A stretch of DNA of 54,218 bases from Rubrivivax sp. (GCA_016789865.1 JAEUPC010000038.1:1-54218), one strand, 5' to 3'; positions 19,338 through 28,895 are shown, counted from the stretch's first letter. Made by a program: numbers and translations. The notes: a model not told the origin generated them from the sequence alone.

Positions 19338-19859
19338 TCAGCCGGCCAGCCTCGGCACCGAGAGAAAGCCGCCCGCCAAGTAGGGCAGCTGCACGCGGCG
19401 CACCCCCGAGACGCGCCGCGCGAGGTGCCGCACCTCGTTGACGAGTTCCATCGTCAGGTTCAGCGCAGCATGGCGGCCGTCGTGTTCGTAGGCCGGATTC
19501 ACGGCCAGGTGCAAGATGCGGATCAGCCCGGGCCCCGTGCGCAGGTACACCACCACGCCCACCGGCATGCCGGGCCGGCGCTCGCCGTGGCAGGCGAACA
19601 GGCACTGCGCACCGTTCTTTGCGATGCCCACGTGGATGCGCTCGCCGCGCTTGAGGATCTCGGGGGCGCCGAACTCGTCGACGCAGGCCCGGATGCGCTC
19701 TTGCAGCGCCTGCTGCCGGGGGTGGAAGTAGAACAGCGCCTCGACGTCCTTCCACAGGTCCACCTGCACGCTGGAGCAGAACTCGAACGGGCTGTGGCGA
19801 GCCGGCCACGTGCTCGCGAAACCGGGCGCGGCCGCCGCGTCGGTGGTCACCATCTGCAT
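19338..19859 (-). CDS. Hypothetical protein, GNAT-acetyltransferase-like
   Basis: A 173-residue protein, convergent with the CRISPR array. Its middle (VGVVVYLRTGPGLIRILHLAVNPAYEHDGRHAALNLTMELVNEV) has the strand-strand-helix pattern of a GNAT N-acetyltransferase, in which an LHLAVNP-type strand precedes the acyl-CoA loop and helix. The usual Q/R-x-x-G-x-G/A loop is not clear (EHDGRHAA instead). A catalytic function is therefore only a possibility. The start MQMVTTDAAAAP is an ATG at 19859 with no strong ribosome site. It ends 40 bases from the last CRISPR repeat. No neighbour explains its role. Confidence 0.6.
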   Translation of the reverse strand: MQMVTTDAAAAPGFASTWPARHSPFEFCSSVQVDLWKDVEALFYFHPRQQALQERIRACVDEFGAPEILKRGERIHVGIAKNGAQCLFACHGERRPGMPVGVVVYLRTGPGLIRILHLAVNPAYEHDGRHAALNLTMELVNEVRHLARRVSGVRRVQLPYLAGGFLSVPRLAG

Positions 19860-20089
19860 CGTGCGCTCCCTGGGCGAACTGTGGTTGCCATGGTCGCCGC
19901 CGCACGCCGGCGCGGCAAGTGGGGCGCGGGCGGCCGCTGCGCGGGCCGTGACCTATTCGCTGGCGCCAGTGGCCCTCAGCCGTGGGGGTGAGCGGGCCGC
20001 CGCCCCGGCGCCTCATCGCCCGGGGCAGCAGCCCACTCGTCGCGCGGCGGCCAGGGTCGGCCGCGCCAGTGCGGCCGGCCGCGGCGTCT

Positions 20090-23000
20090 TCACTCGCGAT
20101 CGGCCGGCGCGCCCAGCGGCAGCACGCCGCCACCTTCGGGCCGCGCCGCGGGCGCGGCGGCCGGCGCCGCCTTGCGCTCGCGCACGAGGTAGCTGTAGAG
20201 CACCGGCACCACCACCAGAGTGAGAAGCGTGGAGGTGATGACGCCGCCGATGATGGCGCGGCCCATCGGCGCCTGCAGCTCGCCACCCTCGTTCAGCGCG
20301 ATGGCCAGCGGCAGCATGCCGAACACCATGGCCGCCGTGGTCATCATGATCGGCCGCATGCGGATGAGGCCGGCCTGCAGCAGCGCCTCGGCCACCGTGG
20401 CGCCGGCCTTGCGCGCGTGGTTGGCGAAGTCCACCAGCAGGATGGCGTTCTTCGTCACCAGGCCCATCAGCATCACCAGGCCGATCATCGAGAAGACGTT
20501 CAGCGTGCTGCGCCACACCAGCAGCGCCAGCATCACGCCGATCAGCGCCAGCGGCAGGCTGGCCATGATGGCGATCGGCTGCACGAAGCTGCCGAACTGG
20601 CTGGCCAGCACGATGTAGATGAAGATCACCGCCAGCGCCATGGCCGCCAGCAGGCCGTTGAAGGCCTCGGCCTGCTGCTGCAGCTGGCCGCCGACATCGA
20701 AGCGGTAGCCCGGCGGCAGCGTCGTCTCCTTGATGAGCTTTTGCACGTCGTCGCCGACCTCGCCGTTGCTGCGGCCCTGCACGCCGGCGAACACCGCCTC
20801 GCGGCGCTGCAGGTTCTGACGCCGGATGATCTCGGGGTTGAACGCCGGCTCCACGGTGGCCACGCTGTCCAGCGCAATGGGCGTGCCGTCGCGTGCGAAG
20901 GCCACCGGCAGCGAACGCAGCTGGTCGACACGCTCGCGCTGGCTCTCGTGCAGGCGCAGCACCACGTCGATCTGCTCGCCGTCGCGCGCCGTCCAGTAGG
21001 TAGCGGTCTCGCCGTTGACGTAGGCACGCAGGCTGCTGGCCAGTTGCGGCGCCGTGAGGCCCAGCTCGCGCACCGCGCCCGGCTTCAGGCGCACGGCGTA
21101 GGTGGGCACGCCCGGCTTGACCGATGACTCGACGTCCACGATGCCCGGGATCTTCTTCACCTTCTCGGCGAACTCGTCGGCGATGCGGGCCAGCCCTTCG
21201 GGGTCGGCGCCGAGGATCGCCACGTACACCGGGCGGTTGTTGCCGACGTTGGTTTCCACGCCGGGGATGCGCGCCACCTGCTCGCGGATGACCTCTTCCA
21301 CCTGCTTCTGCGTGCGCTTGCGTTCGGCGCGCGGCTTCAGCGTGATGCGCAGCGTGGCCTGCGTGCGCGCGCCCGAGCCGCCCACGCTGGTGGCCACCGT
21401 CAGCACCTCGGGCAACGTGCGCACGATGTCTTCGATCTGCTGCACCTTGGCGTCGGTGCGCTCCAGGCTCGAGCCCACCGGCATGCGCAGCGACAGCCGC
21501 GTGAAGCTCTGGTCGGTTTCCGGCACGAACTCGCTGCCCACCAGCGGCGCCAGCGCGAGCGCGGCTACGAAGCTGAAGCCGCCGACCGCCATCACCACGC
21601 CGCGCGGCGTGATGGTGGCCAGCCGCCACCGCCGCGGGCTGGCCTTGTCGCGCCGCCCTTGGGTGTCGAAGCCGTGGCCGTACGCCGGGAACCACACGCG
21701 CCAGCGGCGCGCCGAGAAGATCCAGCGGATGGCGCGCTCGTAGACGCGATGCATCGCGTCGAGCATGCGGTCGGTGGCGACGATGGCGTGCCCGATCACC
21801 GGCAGCTTCTTCAGCCGCGTGGCCGGCGGGTCCTTCCAGATCGAGCTCAACATCGGGTCGAGCGTGAAGCTGACGAACAGGCTCACCAGCACCGCCACCA
21901 CCACCGTGATGCCGAACGGATAGAAGAACTTGCCGATGATGCCGCCCATGAACGCCACCGGCACGAACACCGCGCAGATGGCGAAGGTGGTGGCCATCAC
22001 CGCGAGACCGATTTCGTCGGTGCCCTGGCGCGCCGCGGTGTGGTGGTCCTTGCCCATCGCCACGTGGCGCACGATGTTCTCGCGCACCACGATGGCGTCG
22101 TCGATCAGCAGGCCGATGCACAGGCTCAGCGCCATCATCGTCATGAAATTCAGCGTGAAGCCGAACGCATAGACGGCGATGAAGCTGGAGATCACCGCGA
22201 TGGGCAGCGTGAGCCCGGTGATGACCGTGCTGCGCCAGCTGTGCAGGAACAGGAAGACGATGGCGATGGTCAGCAGCGCGCCTTCGATCAGCGTGGCGCG
22301 CACGCCGTCCAGCGAGTTCTTCGCGAAGTCGCTGGAGGCAAAGATGAGCCGCAGTTCCACATCCGGCGGCAGGGTCTTGCGGATCTCCTCCATCGCCTTC
22401 TTCACCGACTCGCCGGTGGCCACGATGTTGGCATCCTGCTGCCGGAAGACGTCGAAGGTGATGGCACGCGCACCGTTGATGCGGCCGTAGCCGTCGGGCT
22501 CCTGCTCGCGCTCGACCAGCGTTCCGAGATCAGCCAGCGTCAGCGCCAGGCCGTTGCGCCGCGCCACCACCACCTGCTCGAACTGGCGCGGGTCGCGCAC
22601 GCGGCCTTCCACGCGCAGCAGCGAGTCCTGCAGCCGGTCGGTGAGCAGCCCGACCGGCTGGTCGGCATTGGCCTCGCGCAGCGCCTGGCTCACCTCGGCC
22701 GGCGTGACGCCGTAGGCACGCAGCCGCGCCGGGTCGAGGTCGACGCGCACCTCGCGCCTGAGCAGCCCGCCGACATCGACGCGCGCCACGCCTTCGATGC
22801 GCTGCAGCCGCTTGCCGACGTTGTTCTCGCCGAGGATCGACAGCTCGCGCAGGCCGCGGTTGGGCGACACCAGCGCCATGCTGACCACGGCCTCGGCGTT
22901 GTCGTTGTTGAACTTGGCGATGGTGGGCGCGCGCACGTCGCGCGGGAAGCGGCTTTGCACCGCGGCGATGCGGTCGCGCACGTCCTGCATGGCGGTGTGC

Positions 23001-23302
23001 ATGTTCGTGTCCAGGCCGAACTCCACGCTCATGCGGCCCACGCCCTGCTCGCTGCGGCTCATCACCCGCTTGACGCCGGCGATGCCGTTGACCGATTCCT
23101 CCATCGGCCGCATCACCTCGCGCTCCACTGCCTCGGGGCTGGCGCCGGGGTACTGCACCTCCACCCAGGCGCCGGGGAAGTTGATGTCGGGCATCTGCTC
23201 CACGCCCAGCTTGGCGTACGAGAAGATGCCCAGCACCATCAGCGCCACCATCACCATGGCGGCGAAGACGGGGTTGTTGATCGAGACGCGGGTGATCCAC
23301 AT
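20090..23302 (-). CDS. RND efflux transporter, HAE1 (AcrB/MexB-like) inner-membrane pump
   Basis: A 1070-residue RND permease beginning MWITRVSINNPVFAAMVMVA, with the first membrane helix right at the N-terminus. It has the duplicated layout of 12 helices and two large periplasmic loops. LCIGLLIDDAIVVRENIV in helix 4 carries the paired aspartates of the proton relay, and ASLPLALIGVMLALL and VTKNAILLVDFANHARKAG mark the second half. It would work with the adaptor encoded upstream and a TolC-type outer-membrane channel that is not in this window, to export drugs, solvents or metals. The substrate cannot be inferred. The start was placed at 23302 because earlier in-frame codons run through an intergenic repeat and have no conserved features. 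Length is normal (about 1030-1080). Confidence 0.95.
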   Translation of the reverse strand: MWITRVSINNPVFAAMVMVALMVLGIFSYAKLGVEQMPDINFPGAWVEVQYPGASPEAVEREVMRPMEESVNGIAGVKRVMSRSEQGVGRMSVEFGLDTNMHTAMQDVRDRIAAVQSRFPRDVRAPTIAKFNNDNAEAVVSMALVSPNRGLRELSILGENNVGKRLQRIEGVARVDVGGLLRREVRVDLDPARLRAYGVTPAEVSQALREANADQPVGLLTDRLQDSLLRVEGRVRDPRQFEQVVVARRNGLALTLADLGTLVEREQEPDGYGRINGARAITFDVFRQQDANIVATGESVKKAMEEIRKTLPPDVELRLIFASSDFAKNSLDGVRATLIEGALLTIAIVFLFLHSWRSTVITGLTLPIAVISSFIAVYAFGFTLNFMTMMALSLCIGLLIDDAIVVRENIVRHVAMGKDHHTAARQGTDEIGLAVMATTFAICAVFVPVAFMGGIIGKFFYPFGITVVVAVLVSLFVSFTLDPMLSSIWKDPPATRLKKLPVIGHAIVATDRMLDAMHRVYERAIRWIFSARRWRVWFPAYGHGFDTQGRRDKASPRRWRLATITPRGVVMAVGGFSFVAALALAPLVGSEFVPETDQSFTRLSLRMPVGSSLERTDAKVQQIEDIVRTLPEVLTVATSVGGSGARTQATLRITLKPRAERKRTQKQVEEVIREQVARIPGVETNVGNNRPVYVAILGADPEGLARIADEFAEKVKKIPGIVDVESSVKPGVPTYAVRLKPGAVRELGLTAPQLASSLRAYVNGETATYWTARDGEQIDVVLRLHESQRERVDQLRSLPVAFARDGTPIALDSVATVEPAFNPEIIRRQNLQRREAVFAGVQGRSNGEVGDDVQKLIKETTLPPGYRFDVGGQLQQQAEAFNGLLAAMALAVIFIYIVLASQFGSFVQPIAIMASLPLALIGVMLALLVWRSTLNVFSMIGLVMLMGLVTKNAILLVDFANHARKAGATVAEALLQAGLIRMRPIMMTTAAMVFGMLPLAIALNEGGELQAPMGRAIIGGVITSTLLTLVVVPVLYSYLVRERKAAPAAAPAARPEGGGVLPLGAPADRE

Positions 23303-23310
23303 GATTGACG

Positions 23311-23385
23311 AGCCCCCAAAGCTCACTTCGTTCGCTGCCCCGCGGAGGGGGCTGAAGCCGGACCGGGAGACCCGGAACCGGCTTC
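23311..23385. repeat. Intercistronic palindromic element between adaptor and RND genes
   Basis: Two back-to-back inverted repeats fill the 94-base gap. 23311-23353 has arms AGCCCCC and GGGGGCT around a GCTCACTTCGTTCGCTGCCC core. 23354-23385 is a long hairpin with outer arms GAAGCCGG/CCGGCTTC and inner arms CCGGG/CCCGG around AGA. The first part resembles a dispersed intergenic repeat I recall from Comamonadaceae-like genomes; that is memory, not a search. It may act as an RNA-stability or attenuation hairpin between the two genes. Confidence 0.7.
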
Positions 23386-23396
23386 CTTCCTGTTGC

Positions 23397-24656
23397 TCAG
23401 CGCTGCGCCGGTGTGCTGGCCGCCGCGCTGGCCACGGGGGCCGTCTTGCCCGCCACCACGCTGGCCTTGGCGCCTTCACGGAGGTTGTCGAAGCGCGCGG
23501 CCAGCACCACGCTGGCCGGCGTCACGCCCTGCAGCACTTCCACGCGGCCTTCGCGCGCGTCGCGGCGGCCCAGTGTGACGGCGCGGCGCGCCAGCGTGCC
23601 GTTCTCGATGACCCACACGTGGTCCTGGCCGGCGGTGTTGCCCACCGCAGTGGCTGGCAACGTAAGGCGGTCGGCATCGTCGATGAGGGTCGTGCGGGCC
23701 AGCGCGTACTGGCCGGCGCGCAGGGTCTCCTTGGCGTTGGGCAGCTCGATGGTCACGCCGATCGAACGTGTGCCCGGCTCGGCCGCCGGAGCGATGCGTG
23801 CGATGCGACCGGTGGCCGCCTCGCTGACGCCTTCGACCTGCACCTGCACCGGCAGGCCCGCCTTCAGACGCCCCACCTCGTGGGTGCCGACGCTGCCGGC
23901 GAGTTCGAGCGTGCGGATGTCGACGATGGTCAGCACCTGCTGCTCGGGGCTGACCTTCTCGCCGGGCAGCACGTGCCGCTTGGCGACGATGCCGGCGATC
24001 GGCGCGGTGATCACGGCATCGCGCATCGCCACGCGTGTGGTGTCCAGCGAAGCCTGCGCGGCGTTCAGGTTGGCGCGCGCGGTGTCCAGCCCGGCGCGCG
24101 AGTTCTCCAGCGCGATGGGGGAGATGAAGCTCTGCTGCGCCAGCCGCTCGTTGCTGGCATGCGTGCGTTCGGCCTGGACGAGCGCCGCACGGGCCGACTC
24201 CAGTTGCGCATTGCGCTCGGCCACGCGGCTGGCCACCTCGGCGATGTCGATGCGGCCGATGGCCTGCCCCGCGGCGACGCGGCTGCCTTCGCCGACCTTC
24301 AGCTCCACCAGCGTGCCGCCCGCCTTGGCGCGCAGCACCGCCGTCTGCGGCGCCACCAGCGGGCCGGAGAACTCCACCACCGCCGGCAGCCTTGCCATCG
24401 TCGGCTGCACCACCTCGCGTGCGACGAATTCCAGCGGCGCGTCGGCCTTCTTGCCGTCCTTGCCGTCCTTGCCGTCCTTGGAATCCTTGGCGTCCTTGGC
24501 GTCCTTGCCCTTGGACGGCACTGCCGCCGCCTGCGCCACCGTCGGCCCGGCCTCGATCGGCCGCTTGAAGCCGCCGGACATCCAGGCCGCGCCGACGCCG
24601 CCCAGCGCCAGCACCGCCACCGCCACGCTGCCCAGCAGCCACTTCTTCTTCATCAT
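23397..24656 (-). CDS. RND efflux periplasmic adaptor (membrane fusion protein, HlyD/AcrA family)
   Basis: A 419-residue adaptor, first gene of the pump operon. It has an N-terminal membrane anchor (WLLGSVAVAVLALGGVGAAWM) and then a Lys/Asp tandem linker (about residues 49-72, KDAKDAKDSKDGKDGKDGKK pattern). A lipoyl-like half motif follows (AVLRAKAGGTLVELKVGEGSRVAAGQ), then a coiled-coil hairpin (about 150-210) and the second lipoyl half (ITAPIAGIVAKRHVLPGEKV). It ends with beta-barrel and membrane-proximal domains. The protein would link the RND pump to an outer-membrane channel. Start: ATG 24656 (MMKKKW) lies 5 bases after GGAGG; an ATG at 24668 is too close to that site. The RND gene follows after 94 bases on the same strand. 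Confidence 0.94.
   Translation of the reverse strand: MMKKKWLLGSVAVAVLALGGVGAAWMSGGFKRPIEAGPTVAQAAAVPSKGKDAKDAKDSKDGKDGKDGKKADAPLEFVAREVVQPTMARLPAVVEFSGPLVAPQTAVLRAKAGGTLVELKVGEGSRVAAGQAIGRIDIAEVASRVAERNAQLESARAALVQAERTHASNERLAQQSFISPIALENSRAGLDTARANLNAAQASLDTTRVAMRDAVITAPIAGIVAKRHVLPGEKVSPEQQVLTIVDIRTLELAGSVGTHEVGRLKAGLPVQVQVEGVSEAATGRIARIAPAAEPGTRSIGVTIELPNAKETLRAGQYALARTTLIDDADRLTLPATAVGNTAGQDHVWVIENGTLARRAVTLGRRDAREGRVEVLQGVTPASVVLAARFDNLREGAKASVVAGKTAPVASAAASTPAQR
24449..24509 (-). repeat. 9-bp tandem repeat coding a (Lys-Asp-x)n linker in the adaptor
   Basis: On the plus strand, units of CTTGCCGTC-type sequence repeat three times perfectly, then continue with GGAATCCTT and two GGCGTCCTT variants. 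On the coding strand these read K-D-A/S/G. The repeat is in frame, so copy-number changes would lengthen or shorten the linker by three residues without breaking the gene. Confidence 0.9.
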
Positions 24657-24831
24657 CCGGTCCTCCATCCACCGCCCGCGAAGAGCTCTTGGCTCCAGGG
24701 CGGGCGCAGTGTAGGAGCGGCTCCGATCCGGTGGACCGGCTTGCGATGAAGCGCAGCCTGGTACCGACGAACTGCGTGGCCGCCAGACAGGCGGGCCGGG
24801 CCGGCGGCCAGCCCAACCGGGCGGGCCGTGG

Positions 24832-26400
24832 CTACGCCACCGCCACCGGCCGCGCGCGCGTGGCTTCGAAGCGGCCGGTGATGTCGGTGAAGCTCACCAG
24901 CACCTCGCTGACGGCGCCTCCCATGCCGATCTGCAGGTGCGAGTTGACCAGCAGCCAGCGCAGGCCGCCGTCTTCCTGGCGCAGGCCGATGACCTCGCCG
25001 ATCAGCGGCATGCGCTCGCGCAGCGTGCGCTCGGCGGGCAGGTCGGCGGGCTGGCACAGCGTGAGGTCGCCGCGCACGAAGCGCCAGCCGGCGTCGGGCA
25101 GGCGGCGGCCGACGAGGTCTTCGCGCGTGCAGCCCAGCAGCCGCTCGGCCTCGCGGTTGGTGTCGGTGATGACGCCGTCGGGCGCATGCACGAGCACCCC
25201 CACCGGCAGCCCCAGCCACTGCAGGCGCTGGCGCGCCTGGTCGGCGACGCGGTCGGTGATGTCGGCCGCCATGTAGACGAAGCCGCGCACCTTGCCGGCG
25301 CCGTCGCGCAGCGGCTTGAGTTCCAGGTCGAGCCACAGGTCGCTGCCGTCCTTGCGGCGGTGCAGGCTCTCCTGGCGCAGCGAGCGGCCATGGGCCACCG
25401 CCTCGCGCAGGGCCTTCAGTGCGGCGGTGTCGGCCTCGGGGTGGCGCAGCACCTCGGCGGGCAGGCCGTGGCGCACCTCGTCGTAGCGCCAACCGACCAT
25501 CTGCGTGAAGCCGGCGTTGCTCCAGCGGATGCGGTCGTGGCGGTCGGTGATGAGCACCATCGACGAGGTGTACTCGGGCACCAGCGCCAGCCGGCGCAGC
25601 GGCCCGGCCAGCGTGCGCGCGCTGGCCATGCGGCGGTCGACCGCGCGCACCATCGGCTCGATGACGAAGATGGCCAGCAGCAGCAGCGCCAGCAGCAGCA
25701 CACCGACCTGGGCCCACACGATCATCTGCGTGCGGTGCGTGGAGCCGGCGTGCATGTCGGCCAGCGTCTGCGCCAGCGCAACGGCCCCGCCCGAGGCGGC
25801 TTCGGCGTCGGTGAGCACGCCGCGCACGGCTGCCTGCACCCCTTCGGCGTCAGAGGGCAGCCCGGGGCCGACGAAGCCCGACAGTCGTTCGCGCAGCTTC
25901 TCGTGCGCGAGCTTCCAGCCGTCGAAGCGCTTGCGCACCTCGGAATCGGCCAGCTCGCGGCCCAGCATCTGCTCGATCACCGGCATGGCCGCGGCGGCGT
26001 GCCCGACGCGGCGACCGAGCTGCGCGACGGCGCGCTCGCGGTCGCCGCTGGCGCCTTGGGTGAGCAGTGCCGCCGCCTGGGTGGCCAGCTCGAACGCCTC
26101 GACGCGGGCTTCGGTCACGCGTTGCAGCAGCGCCCCCTCGCGATGCGCCCGCTCCACGGCCATCAGGCTGTTCCAGCCCTCCAGCGCCACGAGTACGGCA
26201 ATCAGCAAGAACGTGAGGTAGACCGCCGCGCGCACGCGCCCCTGCGTGCTGCGCCGGCGCCCCTTGCTGCGGCCACCGCGCTCGTCGCGTTCGTCACCGT
26301 TTGCCTGCGCCCGCCCCACTTCGCCTTCGCCGGCCTCGGGGGCCGCGGCTTCGGCGAACTGACTCTCTTCGGCAAGCTCGGAGGGTGCAGACATGGTCAT
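24832..26400 (-). CDS. Membrane PAS-domain sensor protein without a recognisable output domain
   Basis: A 522-residue protein. The N-terminal 55 residues are charged and disordered, then TM1 at about 57-76 and TM2 at about 225-247 flank a helical periplasmic domain (about 80-220) of the type seen in PilJ-like sensors. Two PAS domains follow: VLITDRHDRIRWSNAGFTQMVGW with a PAC tail (RKDGSDLWLDLELKPLRD, then FVYMAADITDR), and VLVHAPDGVITDTNREAERLLGC with its own tail (VSFTDITGRFE). The protein ends nine residues later, so there is no histidine kinase, GGDEF, EAL or chemotaxis domain. It may signal by protein contact or be a remnant of a larger sensor. The start may be ATG 26400 or 26394. It lies 13 bases after the MFS gene on the same strand, so it is probably co-transcribed with it. 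Confidence 0.85.
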   Translation of the reverse strand: MTMSAPSELAEESQFAEAAAPEAGEGEVGRAQANGDERDERGGRSKGRRRSTQGRVRAAVYLTFLLIAVLVALEGWNSLMAVERAHREGALLQRVTEARVEAFELATQAAALLTQGASGDRERAVAQLGRRVGHAAAAMPVIEQMLGRELADSEVRKRFDGWKLAHEKLRERLSGFVGPGLPSDAEGVQAAVRGVLTDAEAASGGAVALAQTLADMHAGSTHRTQMIVWAQVGVLLLALLLLAIFVIEPMVRAVDRRMASARTLAGPLRRLALVPEYTSSMVLITDRHDRIRWSNAGFTQMVGWRYDEVRHGLPAEVLRHPEADTAALKALREAVAHGRSLRQESLHRRKDGSDLWLDLELKPLRDGAGKVRGFVYMAADITDRVADQARQRLQWLGLPVGVLVHAPDGVITDTNREAERLLGCTREDLVGRRLPDAGWRFVRGDLTLCQPADLPAERTLRERMPLIGEVIGLRQEDGGLRWLLVNSHLQIGMGGAVSEVLVSFTDITGRFEATRARPVAVA

Positions 26401-26413
26401 CAAGGGCCCGAAG

Positions 26414-27754
26414 TCACGCCCGATTGTCGCCGCCCGCCCCTGGGCCGTGGGGCACTTGTTCGTGGTGGGCGCCAGCGGCGGGCCGGGCCGCCGAGGGGGC
26501 CGCCGGCAACAGCGCATCACCAGGCAGCAACGCATCGCCGCCCAGGCCCGGCGCAGCGGCCGGGGCCACTGCCAGCACCTGCGCCCGCCACGCGCACCAC
26601 CAGCTCACCAGCGCTGCCACGGCAGCGGCCCAGAACACGGCGGCGAATCCGAGATGGTCGATCAGCCAACCGCCCCCCACCCCGCCCAGCACACCGCTGA
26701 TGCCGTAGCCGAGGATCGTGTACAGCGCTTGCCCGCGGCCGCGCAGCCGCCCCGGGAAGTGGCGGTGCACGAGGTCGATGCAGGCCGCATGGTGCGCCGC
26801 GAAGGTGAACGCGTGAGAAAGCTGCGCCAGCACGATCACCACCGGCCAGCCACCCAGCCCTGCCGTGGCCGCGAAGCGCACCGCGGTGGCCGCCGCGGCC
26901 ACCTGCAGCCAGCGCTCGGCGGCCAGCCGCCGGAACCAGCGCCCTTGCTGCCAGAAGAACACGATCTCCGCGGCCACCGCGACCGCCCACAGCGCGCCGA
27001 CGGCCGTCTTGCCGTAGCCCAGCTGCACCAGGTACAGCGAGAAGAAGGCGTACAGCGCCGTGTGCGCCAGCACCGTGAAGAAGATGCTGGCGAAGAAGAA
27101 CGCCACGGCCGGCTCGCGCAGCCGCCGCAGCACCGGCGGGGGTGCCTCGTCGCTGTCGTGCCCCTGGTCGCGCTGCCGCGGCAGGCGCAGCGCCGCCACC
27201 AGCAGCAGCCCATTCAGCGCGGCCACCAGCCATGGGAAGGCGCCGATGCCCACCAGCTCCAGCGCAGCGCCGCCCAGCAGCACCGCGCCGATGAAGCCGA
27301 CCGAGCCCCACACCCGCACGCGGCCATAGCGGCCGGGGTCGATGCCGGTGCGCGTGTTCAGGTGATGGGCCAGCGTCGCCTCCGACAGCGGCACCACGCC
27401 GCCGTTGGCCAGGAACAGCAGCACCGTCATCACCGCCACCGGCACTGCGGCGCGCACGCCAAGCAGGCCGAGCGCCGCCAGCAGCGCGCCGGCGGCGGCC
27501 AGGCGGATCAGCTCCACGCGCCGCCCGGTGTGGTCGCCGAGCCAGCCCCAGCCGTACGGCGTGAACACGCGGGTCCAGCTCTGCAACGACGCGATGGCCC
27601 CGATGGCCAGCGTACCCATGCCCAGCGACTGGAACCACAGCGGCGAGTACGGCGCGAACATGCCCATTGCCGCGAAGTAGGCGCCCGACAGCGCCGCGAA
27701 ACGCGGCAGCGGGTTGGCCGTGCCGGCCGCTGGCGCACCGGCCGCCGGGGTCAT
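26414..27754 (-). CDS. MFS transporter (MFS_1-like / HcaT-like family)
   Basis: A 446-residue major facilitator with about 12 hydrophobic segments. The first half has ALSGAYFAAMGMFAPYSPLWFQ and the motif-A-like GWGWLGDHTGRRVELIR between helices 2 and 3. The second half has AFFFASIFFTVLAHTALYAFF and LRGRGQALYTILGYGISGVLGG. The overall pattern resembles the nucleoside/HcaT (3-phenylpropionate) MFS group, but the substrate is unknown. The C-terminal 40 residues are Ala/Pro/Gly-rich and probably disordered. The ATG at 27754 was chosen because GGGGAG lies shortly upstream and the gene then starts 7 bases after the aroC stop. It is likely the middle gene of aroC-MFS-PAS. Confidence 0.88.
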   Translation of the reverse strand: MTPAAGAPAAGTANPLPRFAALSGAYFAAMGMFAPYSPLWFQSLGMGTLAIGAIASLQSWTRVFTPYGWGWLGDHTGRRVELIRLAAAGALLAALGLLGVRAAVPVAVMTVLLFLANGGVVPLSEATLAHHLNTRTGIDPGRYGRVRVWGSVGFIGAVLLGGAALELVGIGAFPWLVAALNGLLLVAALRLPRQRDQGHDSDEAPPPVLRRLREPAVAFFFASIFFTVLAHTALYAFFSLYLVQLGYGKTAVGALWAVAVAAEIVFFWQQGRWFRRLAAERWLQVAAAATAVRFAATAGLGGWPVVIVLAQLSHAFTFAAHHAACIDLVHRHFPGRLRGRGQALYTILGYGISGVLGGVGGGWLIDHLGFAAVFWAAAVAALVSWWCAWRAQVLAVAPAAAPGLGGDALLPGDALLPAAPSAARPAAGAHHEQVPHGPGAGGDNRA

Positions 27755-27761
27755 CGGGTTG

Positions 27762-28895
27762 TCACTCCCCGCCGGGCGCACCGGCCTGCAGCGCTGCGGG
27801 CGCCGCGCCGGCAATCGGTACCACCTCGTGCGCCACGCCGGCGCACTGGGCGCGGTGGCGCAGCGCGTGGTCCATCACCACCAGCGCCAGCATCGCCTCG
27901 GCAATGGGCGCGGCGCGGATGCCGACGCAGGGGTCGTGGCGGCCATGCGTCTGCACCACCGTCGGCGCACCGAGCCGGTCGATCGAGCGGCGCGGCAGGC
28001 GGATCGAGCTGGTCGGCTTGATCGCCAGGCTCACCACCAGGTCCTGCCCGGTGCTGATGCCGCCCAGCACCCCGCCGGCATGGTTGCCCGCGAAGCCCGC
28101 GGGGGTGAGTTCGTCGCCATGCTCGCTGCCGCGCTGGGCGACGGCGCCGAAGCCGGCGCCGATCTCCACGCCCTTCACCGCATTGATGCCCATCATCGCG
28201 TAGGCGATGTCGGCATCGAGCTTGTCGAACAGCGGCTCGCCCAGGCCCACCGGCATGTTCGCGGCGCGCACCTCGATGCGCGCGCCGCAGCTGTCGCCGG
28301 CCTTGCGCAGGGCGTCCATGTGCGCCTCGAGCCGCGGCACGATGCCGGCGTTGGGCGCGAAAAACGGGTTCAGCGCAATCTGCGCGGCGTCTTCGAAGGG
28401 GATCGTGAGCTCGCCGAGCGCACTCATCCAGCCGAGGAACGTGGTGCCGTGCGCCAGGCGCAGCCACTTGCGGGCCACGGCCCCGGCGGCCACCATCGGC
28501 GCGGTGAGGCGCGCACTGGCGCGGCCGCCGCCGCGTGGGTCGCGGTGGCCGTACTTGCGCCAGTAGGTGTAGTCGGCGTGCCCGGGCCGAAAGGTGTCCA
28601 GCAGGTTCGCGTAGTCCTTGCTGCGCTGGTCGGTGTTGCGGATCACCAGGCAGATCGGGGTGCCGGTGGTGAGCCCCTCGAACACGCCGGAGAGGACTTC
28701 CACCGCATCGGCCTCGTTGCGCTGCGTGACATGCCGGCTGGTGCCGGGGCGCCGGCGGTCCAGGTCGGGCTGGATGTCGGCCTCGCTCAGCGCCAGGCCG
28801 GGCGGGCACCCGTCGATCACGCAGCCGATCGCCGGGCCGTGGCTCTCGCCGAAATTGGTGACGCGAAAAAACTCGCCGAAGGTGGAGCCGGACAT
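27762..28895 (-). CDS. aroC: Chorismate synthase
   Basis: A 377-residue chorismate synthase, which converts 5-enolpyruvylshikimate 3-phosphate to chorismate with reduced FMN, the last step of the shikimate pathway. The signatures are complete: [18 protein letters not shown] near residue 16, [20 protein letters not shown] near 48, and [21 protein letters not shown] near 111. Also present are [21 protein letters not shown] near 255 and the [17 protein letters not shown] motif near the end. The start ATG 28895 ([20 protein letters not shown]) is the usual family start. The MFS gene follows after 7 bases. Confidence 0.98.
   Translation of the reverse strand: MSGSTFGEFFRVTNFGESHGPAIGCVIDGCPPGLALSEADIQPDLDRRRPGTSRHVTQRNEADAVEVLSGVFEGLTTGTPICLVIRNTDQRSKDYANLLDTFRPGHADYTYWRKYGHRDPRGGGRASARLTAPMVAAGAVARKWLRLAHGTTFLGWMSALGELTIPFEDAAQIALNPFFAPNAGIVPRLEAHMDALRKAGDSCGARIEVRAANMPVGLGEPLFDKLDADIAYAMMGINAVKGVEIGAGFGAVAQRGSEHGDELTPAGFAGNHAGGVLGGISTGQDLVVSLAIKPTSSIRLPRRSIDRLGAPTVVQTHGRHDPCVGIRAAPIAEAMLALVVMDHALRHRAQCAGVAHEVVPIAGAAPAALQAGAPGGE

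Noticed and set aside
20069-20080. GCGGCCGGCCGC palindrome after the RND gene
   Set aside because: Short G/C-only palindromes are common by chance at this base composition, and no T-run follows.
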